51,635 nucleotides of DNA, taken from contig JAUHWU010000008.1 of the NCBI GenBank assembly GCA_030427065.1, positions 1-51,635 on the forward strand, read 5' to 3'. Both the position numbers and the translations under genes were made by a program. Every line of letters begins with the position of its first letter. The first letter of the stretch is position 1. Below, one piece after another: positions 1 through 10,044 of the stretch. The notes beneath the pieces are model-generated. The model worked only from the letters and a program-made list of their open reading frames with translations. It made no database searches and had not been told where the DNA came from. This DNA is from Gammaproteobacteria bacterium (GTDB lineage Bacteria > Pseudomonadota > Gammaproteobacteria > Pseudomonadales > Pseudohongiellaceae).

Positions 1-92
1 GGTAAGCCGGTGCAGGTAGCTGCAAGCAGGAATAATTGAAAGGCTGTGATAAAAAAATGTTTCATTTTCTGCTGCTCCAGCAGGAGAAAAAA

Positions 93-1310
93 TTATTCCT
101 CGAAACGTTCAAACACCAGTGTGGCATTGGTGCCACCAAAACCAAAGCTGTTGGACATGATGCTGTTGAGCGTAACATTATCCTGGCGTGATCTCACCAC
201 AGGTACACCTTCTATAGCCTCATCCAGGTTATCAATATTGGCCGATTCACAAATGAAATTGTTCTCCATCATGATCAGGCTGTAAATAGCTTCCTGAACA
301 CCGGCAGCGCCCAGTGAGTGACCGGAAAGTGACTTGGTAGAATTAATGGCCGGGATATTATCGCCAAACATTTGTTTCACTGCGCCGATCTCGGTGACAT
401 CACCTACGGGGGTGCTGGTACCGTGCGCATTGATGTAATCCACCGGCTTGTTTGCAGTGGCCATTGCCATCTGCATACAGCGTACTGCGCCTTCCCCTGA
501 AGGAGCGACCATGTCATAACCGTCAGAGGTTGCGCCATAGCCGGTAATTTCTGCATAAATTTTCGCGCCACGGGCCTTGGCGTGCTCCAGTTCTTCGATC
601 ACAAGTACACCACCACCGCCGGCAATAACAAAGCCATCACGATCAGCATCATAGGCCCGTGAAGCTTTGGCTGGTGTGTCATTATACTTTGTGGAAAGGG
701 CTCCCATGGCATCAAACATACAGCTTAAGGTCCAGTGTTCTGCTTCTGCTCCACCGGCAAAGATAACGTCCTGCTTGCCAAGCTGAATAAGTTCTACGGC
801 ATTACCTATGCAGTGCGCACTGGTAGAGCAGGCAGATGAGATGGAATAGTTCACGCCCTTGATTTTGAAAGGGGTCGCCAGGCAGGCGGAAGCGGTACTT
901 CCCATGGTTCGGGTGACGCGGTAGGGACCAACTCTTTTCAGGCCTTTTTCCCGCAGTATGTCAGCGGTTTCTACAATGTCTTCGGTTGAGGAGCCGCCAG
1001 CACCGATAATGATGCCGGTGCGGAAATTTGAAACGTCGGTTTCTTCAAGCCCGGAATCCTTGATAGCCTGGTCCATGGCGATATAACCAAAACCCGCCGC
1101 GTCGCCCATGAAGCGCAGGGTCTTGCGGTCGATATACTCGGACAAATCAATATCCACAGCACCGGCGACGTGGCTGCGCATGCCCATTTCCTCGTAGGCA
1201 GGACGATGCACAATCCCGCTACGTGCCTGCTGCAGTGATTCCAGTACTGTTTGTTTGTCCAGTCCCAGGCATGAGACGATACCCATACCTGTTACGACAG
1301 CTCGCCGCAT
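93..1310 (-). CDS. fabB: 3-oxoacyl-ACP synthase I (FabB)
   Basis: Condensing enzyme of type II fatty acid synthesis. It elongates acyl-ACP with malonyl-ACP and is needed for the unsaturated branch. The 405-residue length matches the family. The nucleophile sits in [10 protein letters not shown] at Cys161, the first catalytic His in [11 protein letters not shown] near residue 295 and the second in GHSLGAAG near residue 331, giving the C-H-H set of KAS I/II enzymes. The start is supported by AGGGG just upstream of the ATG. It lies 98 bp downstream of fabA on the same strand, the usual fabAB operon order, which separates it from FabF. Cytoplasmic. No defect was seen. Confidence 0.97.
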   Translation of the reverse strand: MRRAVVTGMGIVSCLGLDKQTVLESLQQARSGIVHRPAYEEMGMRSHVAGAVDIDLSEYIDRKTLRFMGDAAGFGYIAMDQAIKDSGLEETDVSNFRTGIIIGAGGSSTEDIVETADILREKGLKRVGPYRVTRTMGSTASACLATPFKIKGVNYSISSACSTSAHCIGNAVELIQLGKQDVIFAGGAEAEHWTLSCMFDAMGALSTKYNDTPAKASRAYDADRDGFVIAGGGGVLVIEELEHAKARGAKIYAEITGYGATSDGYDMVAPSGEGAVRCMQMAMATANKPVDYINAHGTSTPVGDVTEIGAVKQMFGDNIPAINSTKSLSGHSLGAAGVQEAIYSLIMMENNFICESANIDNLDEAIEGVPVVRSRQDNVTLNSIMSNSFGFGGTNATLVFERFEE

Positions 1311-1408
1311 AATCTTGCCCCTAAAATTGCATACTGCAAACGTTTTCCGGTTTGCCAGGATGTCTGTTTTGATGATCGATCAAGAAGAATCTTACCGGTT
1401 ATAAGGGG

Positions 1409-1945
1409 TTATGCACCCAGCTTTTCATCCGGTTTGAACAGGCCTACTTTGAGCCCTTTTGCAGTATAAATGACCTTGCCATCAACTGAAACCTTGCCGT
1501 CGGCTATGCCCATGATGAGCTTGCGTTCAATAAGGCGTTTGATGTTGAGTTCATAAACCACTTTCTTGTTGTGCGGCAGAATTTCACCGGTAAATTTTAC
1601 GTCGCCGCAACCCAGTGCGCGACCTTTGCCGGGGTTTCCGCGCCAGCCAAGATAAAAGCCAACCAGTTGCCACATGGCATCCAGGCCAAGACAGCCTGGC
1701 ATGACCGGATCGCCCTTGAAATGACAATCAAAAAACCACAGGTCGGCATTGATATCGAGTTCGGCAATAATATGCCCCTTGCCTTCACTGCCGCCGTCAG
1801 ACGAGATTTCCAGAATACGGTCAAACATCAGCATATTGTCAGTAGGCAGCTTTGCGTTGCCCGGACCAAACATATCGCCATGGCCACAGGCGATTAAGTC
1901 ATCTTTTTCGTAACTGCTTTTAGGTGTAAAGAAGGCTGAAGACAT
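1409..1945 (-). CDS. fabA: 3-hydroxydecanoyl-ACP dehydratase/isomerase (FabA)
   Basis: Introduces the double bond of unsaturated fatty acids by dehydrating 3-hydroxydecanoyl-ACP and isomerising trans-2 to cis-3-decenoyl-ACP. It is 178 residues long, close to the usual ~171. The active-site His is in [15 protein letters not shown] (His75) and the catalytic Asp in [10 protein letters not shown] (Asp89). The product feeds FabB, encoded next downstream. A good -10 hexamer lies about 45 bp upstream of the start. The FabA rather than FabZ assignment rests on length, the [11 protein letters not shown] signature and the fabB neighbour. Confidence 0.97.
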   Translation of the reverse strand: MSSAFFTPKSSYEKDDLIACGHGDMFGPGNAKLPTDNMLMFDRILEISSDGGSEGKGHIIAELDINADLWFFDCHFKGDPVMPGCLGLDAMWQLVGFYLGWRGNPGKGRALGCGDVKFTGEILPHNKKVVYELNIKRLIERKLIMGIADGKVSVDGKVIYTAKGLKVGLFKPDEKLGA

Positions 1946-1989
1946 TTGATATTACCGGCTCTAACCGGGTTCCCTGCAAAAAACTGGCT

Positions 1990-1995
1990 ATTATA
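1990..1995 (-). promoter_or_regulatory. Putative -10 element of the fabA promoter
   Basis: On the minus strand this reads TATAAT, 45 bp from the fabA start codon. The matching -35 region is poor, which would fit regulation by an activator or repressor, but no FabR or FadR operator could be recognised with confidence. Confidence 0.45.
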
Positions 1996-2095
1996 GAGAT
2001 ATCTGTTTTGAAACCCTAGAGTCTATTGCGCTTATTTGATTTTTTCATTTATGGCCTAAAATGTCATAGAACCTGATTATTTGCCTGAATGCCTT

Positions 2096-2101
2096 TATAA
2101 T
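2096..2101 (+). promoter_or_regulatory. Putative -10 element of the manC promoter
   Basis: TATAAT at consensus, about 87 bp upstream of manC, with a weak -35 candidate (CTGATT) about 17 bp upstream. It diverges from the fabA promoter in the same intergenic region. Confidence 0.45.
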
Positions 2102-2187
2102 CGCGCATTTCTTGAAATTGCAGCGCAATAGCAAATTGTCAGTGAAAGTGCTTAATGAAAAGCGTCTGGCTTTAAACTGGAGTAGAA

Positions 2188-3627
2188 ATGATAAGACCGG
2201 TCATTATGGCGGGTGGCGTCGGGTCAAGGTTGTGGCCGGTCTCGCGCAAGCTGTACCCCAAGCAGTTTGTCTCTTTTCAGCCTGGCTCACCTTCGCTTTT
2301 CCAGCAAAGTCTCACGCGTCTGCAGGGGCTGGCGAATATTGGTCCCGCCATTGTCGTTTGCAATCATGAGCATCGCTTTCTTGTGGCGGAACAATTACGT
2401 GCCATTGATCTCGACTACGACCCGGCAGACGTCACCATCATTCTCGAGCCTGAAGGCAAAAATACAGCGCCGGCGGTTGCCCTTGCGGCCCTGGCGGCAG
2501 CCAGCGAGAAACTCGATGAGGCAGATGATGCGACATTACTGGTGCTGGCGGCAGATCATGTCATAGGGAATATCCCGGCCTTCCATCAAGCCATTGCCAA
2601 GGGGGCAGAGCAGGCCGCTGCCGGAGCTCTGGTCACTTTTGGAATTGTGCCGGAGAAACCCGAAACCGGTTATGGCTATATCAGGCGTGGCGCGGTTGCT
2701 GGAGATGGCTTCAGAATCGACCGCTTTGTGGAAAAACCCGATCTGGAGACGGCGAAGGCTTACCTTGAAAGCGGCGAATATTACTGGAATAGCGGGATGT
2801 TCATGTTTACCGCCGCTACCTATCTGACAGCTCTGAAAACTCACGCTGGCGAAATCCTTCAGGTTTGCGAAGAGGCCTGGCAACAGTGTATGGATGATCT
2901 TGATTTCAAGCGTATTGCAAAGGAAATTTTCCAGCAGTGTCCGGCGGATTCCATTGATTATGCGGTGATGGAACATACCCGGGACGGCGAAATGATTCCG
3001 CTGGAGGCGGGCTGGAATGATCTGGGCGCATGGTCGGCCCTTTGGGAGCATGGTGAAGGTGATGGGCAGGGCAATGTCAGCCAGGGTGATGTCATTCTGA
3101 AAGATGTCAGTGGCTCCTATATCCATGCAGAATCGCGACTGGTGTCGGTGATTGGCATGGAAGATGCTGTAGTCATAGAAACACCGGATGTGGTACTGGT
3201 CTCGGCAAAAGACCGGGTCCAGGAAGTTAAGGATATTGTTGATATCATCAAGCAGGCTGGCAGGCCTGAAACTGACAGTCATGTCAGGGTTTACCGCCCC
3301 TGGGGTTCCTATGAATCACTGGCCGATGGCAACTGTTTTCAGGTCAAGCGCCTGCGGGTTAATCCCGGTGCAGCACTGTCATTGCAATTGCACCATAAGC
3401 GTGCAGAACACTGGATTGTGGTAGAGGGTAAAGCGTTGGTGACCGTGGGCGAAAAAGAAGTCGTCCTGCTACAGAACCAATCCACTTATATTCCGATTGG
3501 CACAAAGCATCGTCTGGAAAATCGTGAAGCTGATGAATTGGTGTTGATTGAAGTGCAATGTGGTGAGTATCTTGGTGAAGATGATATTGTAAGGTTTGAT
3601 GATGTGTATGGACGCGTACAGACTTAA
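2188..3627 (+). CDS. manC: Bifunctional mannose-1-phosphate guanylyltransferase / mannose-6-phosphate isomerase
   Basis: Makes GDP-mannose from GTP and mannose-1-phosphate; the C-terminal cupin is of the type II phosphomannose isomerase class. It is 479 residues long, typical for ManC/AlgA/CpsB. The N-terminal nucleotidyltransferase (about 1-340) has GGVGSRLWPVSRKLYPKQF and the later FVEKP motif. The C-terminal domain starts at RPWGSYESL and carries cupin residues in LQLHHKRAEHW and IPIGTKHRLEN. It is followed by galU and phosphomannomutase on the same strand, so the three form a sugar-nucleotide block for exopolysaccharide or O-antigen. The start has a weak but acceptable leader (GGAGTAGAA). 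Confidence 0.95.
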   Translation: MIRPVIMAGGVGSRLWPVSRKLYPKQFVSFQPGSPSLFQQSLTRLQGLANIGPAIVVCNHEHRFLVAEQLRAIDLDYDPADVTIILEPEGKNTAPAVALAALAAASEKLDEADDATLLVLAADHVIGNIPAFHQAIAKGAEQAAAGALVTFGIVPEKPETGYGYIRRGAVAGDGFRIDRFVEKPDLETAKAYLESGEYYWNSGMFMFTAATYLTALKTHAGEILQVCEEAWQQCMDDLDFKRIAKEIFQQCPADSIDYAVMEHTRDGEMIPLEAGWNDLGAWSALWEHGEGDGQGNVSQGDVILKDVSGSYIHAESRLVSVIGMEDAVVIETPDVVLVSAKDRVQEVKDIVDIIKQAGRPETDSHVRVYRPWGSYESLADGNCFQVKRLRVNPGAALSLQLHHKRAEHWIVVEGKALVTVGEKEVVLLQNQSTYIPIGTKHRLENREADELVLIEVQCGEYLGEDDIVRFDDVYGRVQT

Positions 3628-3632
3628 CAACA

Positions 3633-3727
3633 GATAAAGGATAAAAGAAAAAGGATAAAGGCAAGCAGGTTCAGGGTAGTCTGAAAGTTTACCTCTTTTA
3701 TCTTTTATCCTTTTTCCTTTATCCCCT
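3633..3727 (+). repeat. Purine/pyrimidine-rich imperfect inverted repeat
   Basis: The left arm (3633-3661) is made of AAAGGATAAA-type words. The right arm (3693-3727) is their approximate reverse complement, and about 30 bp separate them. A transcript could fold into a long imperfect hairpin between manC and galU. Similar purine words occur at 12211-12247. Function unknown; it may weaken read-through into galU. Confidence 0.6.
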
Positions 3728-3778
3728 TTAGAGAAGAAACAGAAACGTTAATTTTTAAAAAATATTGAAAAGGAAAAC

Positions 3779-4615
3779 ATGTCTGATTCCCCAATAAAGA
3801 AATGCCTGTTCCCGGCAGCCGGTTATGGCACGCGTTTTTTGCCTACCACCAAATCCATGCCGAAGGAAATGATGCCTATCGTAAACAAGCCTCTGATTCA
3901 GTATGGGGTGGAAGAAGCGATGGACGCAGGGATGGATGTTATGGCCATTATTACCGGCCGCGGCAAGCGCGCGCTGGCAGATCATTTCGATATCAACTAT
4001 GAACTGGAGCATCAGATCGCAGGCACAGACAAGGAAGAGTTGCTTGAGCGGATTCGGCATGTCATCGATAACTGTACCTTTTCCTATACTCGCCAAATCG
4101 AGATGAAAGGGCTGGGGCATGCCATTCTCACCGGTGAAACCCTGATTGGTGATCAGCCTTTTGCCGTCGTGCTGGCAGATGATTTGTGTTATTCCCCGGA
4201 TCAGGGTGTATTGTCGCAGATGGTAGAGCTGTATAAAAAGCATCGCTGCAGCATTGTTGCCATAGAGGAAGTACCAAAGGATGAAACCCATAAGTACGGG
4301 GTTATTGCCGGCGATGAAATAGAACCCGGCCTGATTAAAATCACCGATATGGTGGAAAAGCCTGATCCTGCCGATGCACCCAGTAACCTGGCTATCATCG
4401 GGCGTTATATTTTAACGCCGGATATTTTTGACATTATTCGTGACACGCCACCAGGCAGAAATAACGAAGTGCAAATTACGGATGCATTGCTGACCCAGGC
4501 CACCCGGGGCGCTGGTGTGTTGGGGTATAAATTCAAAGGCCGGCGTTTTGACTGTGGTTCAGTGCCGGGTTTTATGAAAGCCAGCAAGTTTTATTTTGAG
4601 AATAATCTGTATTAA
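3779..4615 (+). CDS. galU: UTP--glucose-1-phosphate uridylyltransferase
   Basis: Forms UDP-glucose from UTP and glucose-1-phosphate, the donor for polysaccharide and glycolipid synthesis and the precursor of UDP-galactose and UDP-glucuronate. It has 278 residues, as in bacterial GalU. The signature AAGYGTRFLPTTKSMPKEM opens the protein, and VEKP and the FDCGSVPGFMKA end motif are present. The start is preceded by AAAAGGAAAAC, a good ribosome-binding site. It lies between manC and manB, with a 151 bp repeat-bearing spacer before it and 49 bp after. Confidence 0.97.
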   Translation: MSDSPIKKCLFPAAGYGTRFLPTTKSMPKEMMPIVNKPLIQYGVEEAMDAGMDVMAIITGRGKRALADHFDINYELEHQIAGTDKEELLERIRHVIDNCTFSYTRQIEMKGLGHAILTGETLIGDQPFAVVLADDLCYSPDQGVLSQMVELYKKHRCSIVAIEEVPKDETHKYGVIAGDEIEPGLIKITDMVEKPDPADAPSNLAIIGRYILTPDIFDIIRDTPPGRNNEVQITDALLTQATRGAGVLGYKFKGRRFDCGSVPGFMKASKFYFENNLY

Positions 4616-4664
4616 TACGTTGACCAGACGCTTATCTGTTGTAAGTAAAAGGGAGCAGTAAACC

Positions 4665-6011
4665 TTGCAAAGCATTACCTGTTTTAAAGCCTATGATGTG
4701 CGTGGGCGAATACCGGACCAGTTGAACGAAGAGGTCGCCTATCGGATTGGTCAGGCTTATGCGGCTTTTATCAAGCCCAAGGAAGTGGTGGTGGGCTATG
4801 ACATACGTCTGAGCAGCCAGGCTTTATGTGCGGCGCTGACCCGTGGTCTTACGGATTCCGGCGTTGATGTTTCCAATATAGGCCAGTGTGGTACCGAAGA
4901 AATCTACTTCGCCACCAGTTTTCTCGGTGTGGACGGTGGTATTGTTGTTACTGCCAGTCATAACCCCAAGGATTACAATGGCATAAAGTTTGTTCGCGAG
5001 AACTCCAAACCTATTAGCGCAGATACTGGGCTTGAGGATATTCGCAAACTGGCAGAGCTTAACAAATTCGACATGGCGCCTGTGAAAGGCAGTAACTCCC
5101 AGGTGGATGTAAAGAAGGATTATATCAAGCATCTGCTCTCCTATATCGATGTTGATAAACTGAAACCGCTTAAAGTGCTGTGTAATGCGGGCAATGGCGG
5201 CGCCGGGCCGGTAATCGATTTGCTTGAACCGCATTTACCGTTTGAGTTTATCAAGATGTATCACGAACCGGATGGGCATTTTCCCAATGGCATTCCCAAC
5301 CCCCTGTTACAGGACAATCGTCAGCCTACTACGGATAGGTTGCTGAAAGAGGGAGCTGATGTGGCAATCGCCTGGGATGGGGACTTTGATCGTTGTTTCT
5401 TTTTTGACGAAAAAGGCGGGTTTATTGAGGGCTACTACATTGTTGGATTGCTGGCCGAAGCCTTTCTGAAGAAACAGCCGGGCAGCAAGATCGTCCATGA
5501 TCCACGTCTGGTATGGAATACCCGGGCGGTAGTGGAAGCCAATGGAGGCGAGACTGTCCAGTGCAAGTCCGGTCATGCCTTCATCAAGGAAAAAATGCGT
5601 GAGGTGGATGCTGTCTATGGCGGAGAAATGAGTGCGCACCATTATTTCCGGGATTTTTATTACTGCGACAGTGGCATGGTGCCCTGGTTATTGGTACTGG
5701 AAATAATGAGTGAGTCTGGCAAGCCACTTTCGCAACTGGTAGAGGAGTGTATCCAGCGCTTTCCCGCCAGTGGTGAAATCAATCGTGAAGTGAGCGATGC
5801 CAGGGCAGTGATCGACAAGGTATTAGACCACTATAAAGACGATGCCGAAGATATCGATTATACCGATGGTGTCGGTGTCAGCTTTGCACAGTGGCGCTTT
5901 AATTTACGCATGTCCAATACAGAACCCGTGGTACGCCTCAACGTTGAATCCCGCGGAGATATTGCCTTGATGGAAGCGAAGACGAAAGAAATTCTCGACC
6001 TGATGGCTTGA
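4665..6011 (+). CDS. manB: Phosphomannomutase (CpsG/ManB type)
   Basis: Interconverts mannose-6-phosphate and mannose-1-phosphate, the substrate of ManC encoded two genes upstream. It has 448 residues, normal for the alpha-D-phosphohexomutase family. The phosphoserine loop is [11 protein letters not shown] (Ser98), the metal loop is DGDFDRC, the sugar-binding loop is GGEMSAHH, and the C-terminal phosphate-binding part has [13 protein letters not shown]. The start is TTG, chosen because GGGAGCAG lies just upstream and the protein begins with the family's [10 protein letters not shown]. The N-terminus resembles E. coli ManB more than AlgC. Confidence 0.93.
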   Translation: MQSITCFKAYDVRGRIPDQLNEEVAYRIGQAYAAFIKPKEVVVGYDIRLSSQALCAALTRGLTDSGVDVSNIGQCGTEEIYFATSFLGVDGGIVVTASHNPKDYNGIKFVRENSKPISADTGLEDIRKLAELNKFDMAPVKGSNSQVDVKKDYIKHLLSYIDVDKLKPLKVLCNAGNGGAGPVIDLLEPHLPFEFIKMYHEPDGHFPNGIPNPLLQDNRQPTTDRLLKEGADVAIAWDGDFDRCFFFDEKGGFIEGYYIVGLLAEAFLKKQPGSKIVHDPRLVWNTRAVVEANGGETVQCKSGHAFIKEKMREVDAVYGGEMSAHHYFRDFYYCDSGMVPWLLVLEIMSESGKPLSQLVEECIQRFPASGEINREVSDARAVIDKVLDHYKDDAEDIDYTDGVGVSFAQWRFNLRMSNTEPVVRLNVESRGDIALMEAKTKEILDLMA

Positions 6012-6045
6012 ACAAAGTTACAAGTCACAAGCTTTAAAACATTTC

Positions 6046-6082
6046 GTAGGTCGGATAAGGCTTGCAAAGCCGCCATCCGACA
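6046..6082 (+). repeat. REP-like palindrome, copy 1
   Basis: GTAGGTCGGATAAG, a short variable loop with its own inverted repeat, then CCATCCGACA. It sits between the convergent manB and the NHL gene and could act as a bidirectional terminator. Four more copies occur at 34061-34091, 34174-34207, 34291-34321 and 41104-41140. Confidence 0.85.
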
Positions 6083-6112
6083 AAATATGCAGGTTTATAA
6101 GGAACTTAAGCT

Positions 6113-7030
6113 TTACCGGTCTTTCGGGGTGAGCTTATATACATTCATGCGCGAAGCGCCGGAAGTATAAATGCTGCCGTCAGAATCAACGGCTAAACCG
6201 TGGGCTCTTGGTGCGTAGGCGGTATCCAGCAATTCGCCGTCCCTGACAATGCTTACCCTGCCTTCATTAACATCGCTGATATATACCACATCATCCTCCC
6301 GCACCTCGATGCCACCTCTTGAAGGATAGGGCCAGCTCTCCACGTAGTTTCCCGCCTTGTCGAAAACATTGACGCGAAAGTTCTCGCTATCGTTAATCAG
6401 AATATTGCCTTTGGAATCCAGCGCCACGCCGTGCACGGCCTTGAATTCGCCGGGGCCGCTGCCTTTGATGCCGCCGATGCTGCGAATGAATTCTCCTGAG
6501 GGATTGAAATGCACGACACGGGAATTTACATAGCCGTCTGAAATATAGATATCGCCATTGTCAGCGATATAGACATGATTGGGCTGATTGAATTTGTCCT
6601 GTGAGCTGTTGTCACCGGCTTCATCGGCTGTACCCAGCGTCATCAGCAAATCACCGTCTGTGTTGTACTTGCGAATGACATGGCGCGCGGAATCGCTGAT
6701 CCAGGCGTTATCTTCCTTATCAATGGTGATGCTGTGTGCACTGCCGAGTTCTTCTGAGCCACTCCATGAACGCAGAAATGTGCCGTCACGATTGAAGAGG
6801 CGCACGTAGGGTTTGATTCGCACCAGCACATAGATTTGGCCTTTGCCGTCGCTGGTAACCCAGGAGGTGGAACCGTCCCATGCGCCAGCAGATGCCTGTC
6901 CCCATTGATTATCCTGGCGATAGTTCTGTTCAGGATTCTGGTTGGGGCTGTCTTCAGGCTGGGCTATGACGTCACTGACACATAGAAAAAGTAAAAGGGT
7001 GGTAACAAGTTTTAACTGGTGGCAGTTCAT
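6113..7030 (-). CDS. Exported NHL-repeat propeller, PAL-like
   Basis: A secreted 305-residue protein with a signal peptide (MNCHQLKLVTTLLLFLCVSDVIA, cut near QPED) followed by NHL repeats. Typical repeat words are HSITIDKEDNAWISDSA, PNHVYIADNGDIYISDG and HGVALDSKGNILINDS. The GEF and SRVVHF pattern resembles peptidyl-alpha-hydroxyglycine amidating lyase-like domains, but no such reaction can be claimed for a bacterium from this alone. Divergent from the sulfatase gene, with 149 bp between them. Probably periplasmic; substrate unknown. Confidence 0.75.
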   Translation of the reverse strand: MNCHQLKLVTTLLLFLCVSDVIAQPEDSPNQNPEQNYRQDNQWGQASAGAWDGSTSWVTSDGKGQIYVLVRIKPYVRLFNRDGTFLRSWSGSEELGSAHSITIDKEDNAWISDSARHVIRKYNTDGDLLMTLGTADEAGDNSSQDKFNQPNHVYIADNGDIYISDGYVNSRVVHFNPSGEFIRSIGGIKGSGPGEFKAVHGVALDSKGNILINDSENFRVNVFDKAGNYVESWPYPSRGGIEVREDDVVYISDVNEGRVSIVRDGELLDTAYAPRAHGLAVDSDGSIYTSGASRMNVYKLTPKDR

Positions 7031-7179
7031 GCGGTATTCCTCTTAATGGAAACTTGATTGGGTGAAAGTATAGTTTTTGCTGTCGGCCCTGTATATGCAT
7101 CACACAGGCTGGATTATGCCTGACGGGCTCCATATACTGCATTTTAGTTCGCATATAATAATAACGACGGGGCGTTTTC

Positions 7180-8802
7180 ATGAATGGACGTTTAGTTAAA
7201 CTATTACCGATACTGGTGTTGCTGACAGCCTGTTCAGAGCCTGAGCAGCTTGCACTGGATGTGCATGCAGATAAAGCCAGTCCAGCCGCGCCCAATATCC
7301 TGCTGATTATTTCCGATGACATCGGCATGGATGTGACCACGGGTATGGCCCCCTCAATGGTCGATGATCTGATGGAGCAGTATGGACCAAACGGTCTCAA
7401 TCATCCGGCTTATCAGTCCATCGCCGGCAGTCCCGCCTCAACCCCGGTACTGGATACCTTTGCGCAGCAAGGCATGCTGTTTGCCAATGTCTGGGCCCAT
7501 CCTTTCTGTTCTCCCACGCGGGCTTCAATACTGACCGGTCTTTACTCCGCTACTCATGTTTTTACCTATGCCGATCCCCTGTCGCAGAACCATAACTCTT
7601 TTGTAAAAATGCTGAAAGAAGAAGGCGGTTACAGTACCGCAGTATTTGGTAAATGGCATATGGCGGGACTGCCTGGTCAGGAAGTGAATTACCCGGGCAT
7701 GAAACCGAAGCAGGCCGGCTTTGATTTATTCAAGGGCAATATGCACGCGGCCCTGAATACCTTCTGGGATTACGACTATGAAATTCAGGACAACTCTACC
7801 GCAGATGATGAGTGGCGCGCCGAAGCTCCTCCACAACGATCACTCCCCGGTATTGCGCCGACCACCTTCGCGCCGGTGGTGAAGGTCGCCGATACCATTG
7901 ACTGGATCAGCGCCAATGAAGAAGCTGATCCGGACAAGCCCTGGTTTGCCTGGGTCGCCTTTAATCTGTCCCACGCTACCCGAAGCAGCCAGCCTACCCA
8001 GATGGCGGTGCCCGATCGCGATACCCTCGATGCGGACACTCTGGCAGAAATTGAAGCCTGTGGTGGGCAGTTCGGCACCCAGAACACCGGTACCTGCAGT
8101 GGTGAAGCCCAGATGCGGGCCATGACCAATGCCCTGGATACAGTAGTGGGTAAATTGTTTGCGGCGGTGGAGGAGATCGATCCCAATACCTATATTATTT
8201 ACATCGGTGATAACGGCACGCCAATGTATGGCCGGCCCAATCTGGATTTCATTGACAACATGTATCTGACCCGAACCGGGCGCGGTAAAGGGACCGCCTA
8301 TGAAAGCGGTGTGCGCGTACCGATGATTGTCAAAGGGCCGGGTATTACCCCGGGCAGCAGTCACGAATTTGCCAGTGCAGCGGATGTGTTTCCCACGTCG
8401 CTATCCCTGGCCGGCCTTGCTACGCCTGCTGAAGTCTCAAACAGTGAAGGTACCGGCATGTTGCCACTGGATTCGGTTTCACTGACGCCGATACTGCAGG
8501 GGCAGGCGGATCATGTCCGTGATCCCGACGCCGGTTACCTGTTGACGGAAACCTCTAACCTGATGACCGGGGGCACTTTGCATCTGGGCGCACGTAATGC
8601 CAGCCACAAGATTGTCTGTATCGGTGTTGTTAATTCCGAAGCCTGTGAGTTTTATGACCTTGAGGCTGACCCGCTGGAAGAGTTTCCGCTGCTTATACCG
8701 CAATCCTGTGAAGCCTATGAAAACGGTACCTGGACATCAGCATATGAAGCCTGGCATTACTGCCGCTTGACGGAAGTAGTGGCAGACCATTCCTTTATGT
8801 AA
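7180..8802 (+). CDS. Lipoprotein type I sulfatase (arylsulfatase family)
   Basis: Hydrolyses a sulfate ester in the periplasm or at the outer membrane. It is 540 residues long. A lipobox (LLTAC, Cys18) follows a short hydrophobic stretch. Metal ligands lie in NILLIISDDIGMD (Asp46-Asp47). The formylglycine motif CSPTR is at Cys110, followed by ASILTGLYS; GKWHMAG and YIGDNGTP complete the active site. Maturation requires formylglycine-generating enzyme, not encoded in this window. It heads a plus-strand run with NIPSNAP, SnoaL-like and dienelactone hydrolase genes. The substrate cannot be named. Confidence 0.92.
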   Translation: MNGRLVKLLPILVLLTACSEPEQLALDVHADKASPAAPNILLIISDDIGMDVTTGMAPSMVDDLMEQYGPNGLNHPAYQSIAGSPASTPVLDTFAQQGMLFANVWAHPFCSPTRASILTGLYSATHVFTYADPLSQNHNSFVKMLKEEGGYSTAVFGKWHMAGLPGQEVNYPGMKPKQAGFDLFKGNMHAALNTFWDYDYEIQDNSTADDEWRAEAPPQRSLPGIAPTTFAPVVKVADTIDWISANEEADPDKPWFAWVAFNLSHATRSSQPTQMAVPDRDTLDADTLAEIEACGGQFGTQNTGTCSGEAQMRAMTNALDTVVGKLFAAVEEIDPNTYIIYIGDNGTPMYGRPNLDFIDNMYLTRTGRGKGTAYESGVRVPMIVKGPGITPGSSHEFASAADVFPTSLSLAGLATPAEVSNSEGTGMLPLDSVSLTPILQGQADHVRDPDAGYLLTETSNLMTGGTLHLGARNASHKIVCIGVVNSEACEFYDLEADPLEEFPLLIPQSCEAYENGTWTSAYEAWHYCRLTEVVADHSFM

Positions 8803-8830
8803 ACAATATTTCAATTTTTGGAGAATGAAT

Positions 8831-9349
8831 ATGAACAGAAAAATTCTTGCAGGCGCAGGCTTTGTCTGTGCTGCAGGTATGCTCGCCATCCTGAATAGTG
8901 TGGTGCTACCAGATCGAATCATGGCCGCCCAGAATGATGCGCCGCTGTCAGCCTGTGGTCCCCGTGGTCAGTTACCGGCTGAGGTGGCCAGCAATGTTGA
9001 TATTAATGCCCGCTGCTTCGAGCTGCGCATGTATACCGTTGATACGGAACGTGTCGGCACTGGTGATTTTAACGGCGGCATTGATGCCCTGCATCAGCGC
9101 TTTCGGGAAGAGGAAGTGGCTATCTTTGAAAGAAACGGTGCGGAAATTATCGGTGCCTGGCAGGATGTCGAAAGCCCCAATACCCTGGTTTATATGCTGG
9201 CCTACCGCGACCGTGCTCACCGCGAGGAAGTATGGCAGGGATTTGCAGCTGACCCGGCCTGGCAGTCCCTGCGTTTGAAATATAATGTACCCCTGCAGCG
9301 GCCGCAGGTTTTCATGCTGAGTAATACCGACTATTCAGCATTGAAGTGA
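8831..9349 (+). CDS. Exported NIPSNAP-family protein
   Basis: A small protein of 172 residues with a hydrophobic N-terminus that looks like a signal or anchor, then a dimeric ferredoxin-like NIPSNAP domain. The domain begins at ARCFELRMYTVD and ends with the ADPAWQSLRLKYN motif. NIPSNAP proteins have no well-defined bacterial reaction. The ATG at 8831 is preferred over one 6 bp earlier because GGAG then has a 7-nt spacing. It starts 28 bp after the sulfatase stop, so the two are probably cotranscribed. Confidence 0.85.
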   Translation: MNRKILAGAGFVCAAGMLAILNSVVLPDRIMAAQNDAPLSACGPRGQLPAEVASNVDINARCFELRMYTVDTERVGTGDFNGGIDALHQRFREEEVAIFERNGAEIIGAWQDVESPNTLVYMLAYRDRAHREEVWQGFAADPAWQSLRLKYNVPLQRPQVFMLSNTDYSALK

Positions 9350-9444
9350 ATAAAATCTGCAAGGGCTGTGTTTCCAGACTGATGGATTTTGCAGGCTGAC
9401 TCAGGTTACCCTGATTCACACTAAAAACCCGAAGAGACAAGATT

Positions 9445-9936
9445 ATGAGATCATTGTTCAAAATTACCTGTTCAATAATGCTGGCGATTATCGTGACGGC
9501 CTTTTATCCGCTGCAAAGTATTGGTGCTGAGGACATGACAGATTCCCGCGCCAAAGACTATGCGGCCATTCAGACACTGATTGTTAAATATGCTCATGTT
9601 TATGACTCCCGTAATGTCGAAGGCTATGTCAGTGTCTTTGCCGATGATGCGGTGTTCAGCTTTACCGGCGCTACACTGAATGGTCGCAAGGAAATCAGGG
9701 AGTTTATTACCCGAGTGGCGAACTCGCCGGAACCGGCGCTGAAAAGTTATCACTCCATCTCCAACACCTTGATTGAGTTTGATAGCGATACGCAGGCCCG
9801 CCACCGTTCCTACTGGCAGATCGTTACTGGTCCTTCAGGAGGTCCTTTCAACGTTACCAATATGGGCTATTATGATGATGTTATCGTCAAGAAAAACGGC
9901 CAGTGGCTGATTCAAACGCGCAATATTCCAAACTAG
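9445..9936 (+). CDS. Exported SnoaL-like / NTF2-fold protein
   Basis: 163 residues: a signal peptide ending near SIGAED, then a cone-shaped NTF2-like domain of the SnoaL_4 type (DYAAIQTLIVKYAHVYDSRN, then DDAVFSF and GRKEIREFI). Many relatives are hydrolases, isomerases or carriers of hydrophobic small molecules. The paired His and Asp positions are present in the usual places, but the substrate is unknown. Third gene of the sulfatase-led run, 95 bp after NIPSNAP. Confidence 0.8.
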   Translation: MRSLFKITCSIMLAIIVTAFYPLQSIGAEDMTDSRAKDYAAIQTLIVKYAHVYDSRNVEGYVSVFADDAVFSFTGATLNGRKEIREFITRVANSPEPALKSYHSISNTLIEFDSDTQARHRSYWQIVTGPSGGPFNVTNMGYYDDVIVKKNGQWLIQTRNIPN

Positions 9937-10044
9937 CACATGCGCGGGCATAATCGGGAAGTCAGAGTCGTATGTTGCTGATGAGCTGGCTTGCGCTGTT
10001 AGATTGGAACAATTATTTGTTAGAAAAAAATGGAGTAATAAACC

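Noticed and set aside
66-97. Hairpin after fabB (CTGCT/AGCAG)
   Set aside because: Short, with no T tract in the transcription direction; terminator not supported.
2536-3282. 248-residue minus-strand frame inside manC
   Set aside because: Shadow of ManC codons; composition atypical, no motif.
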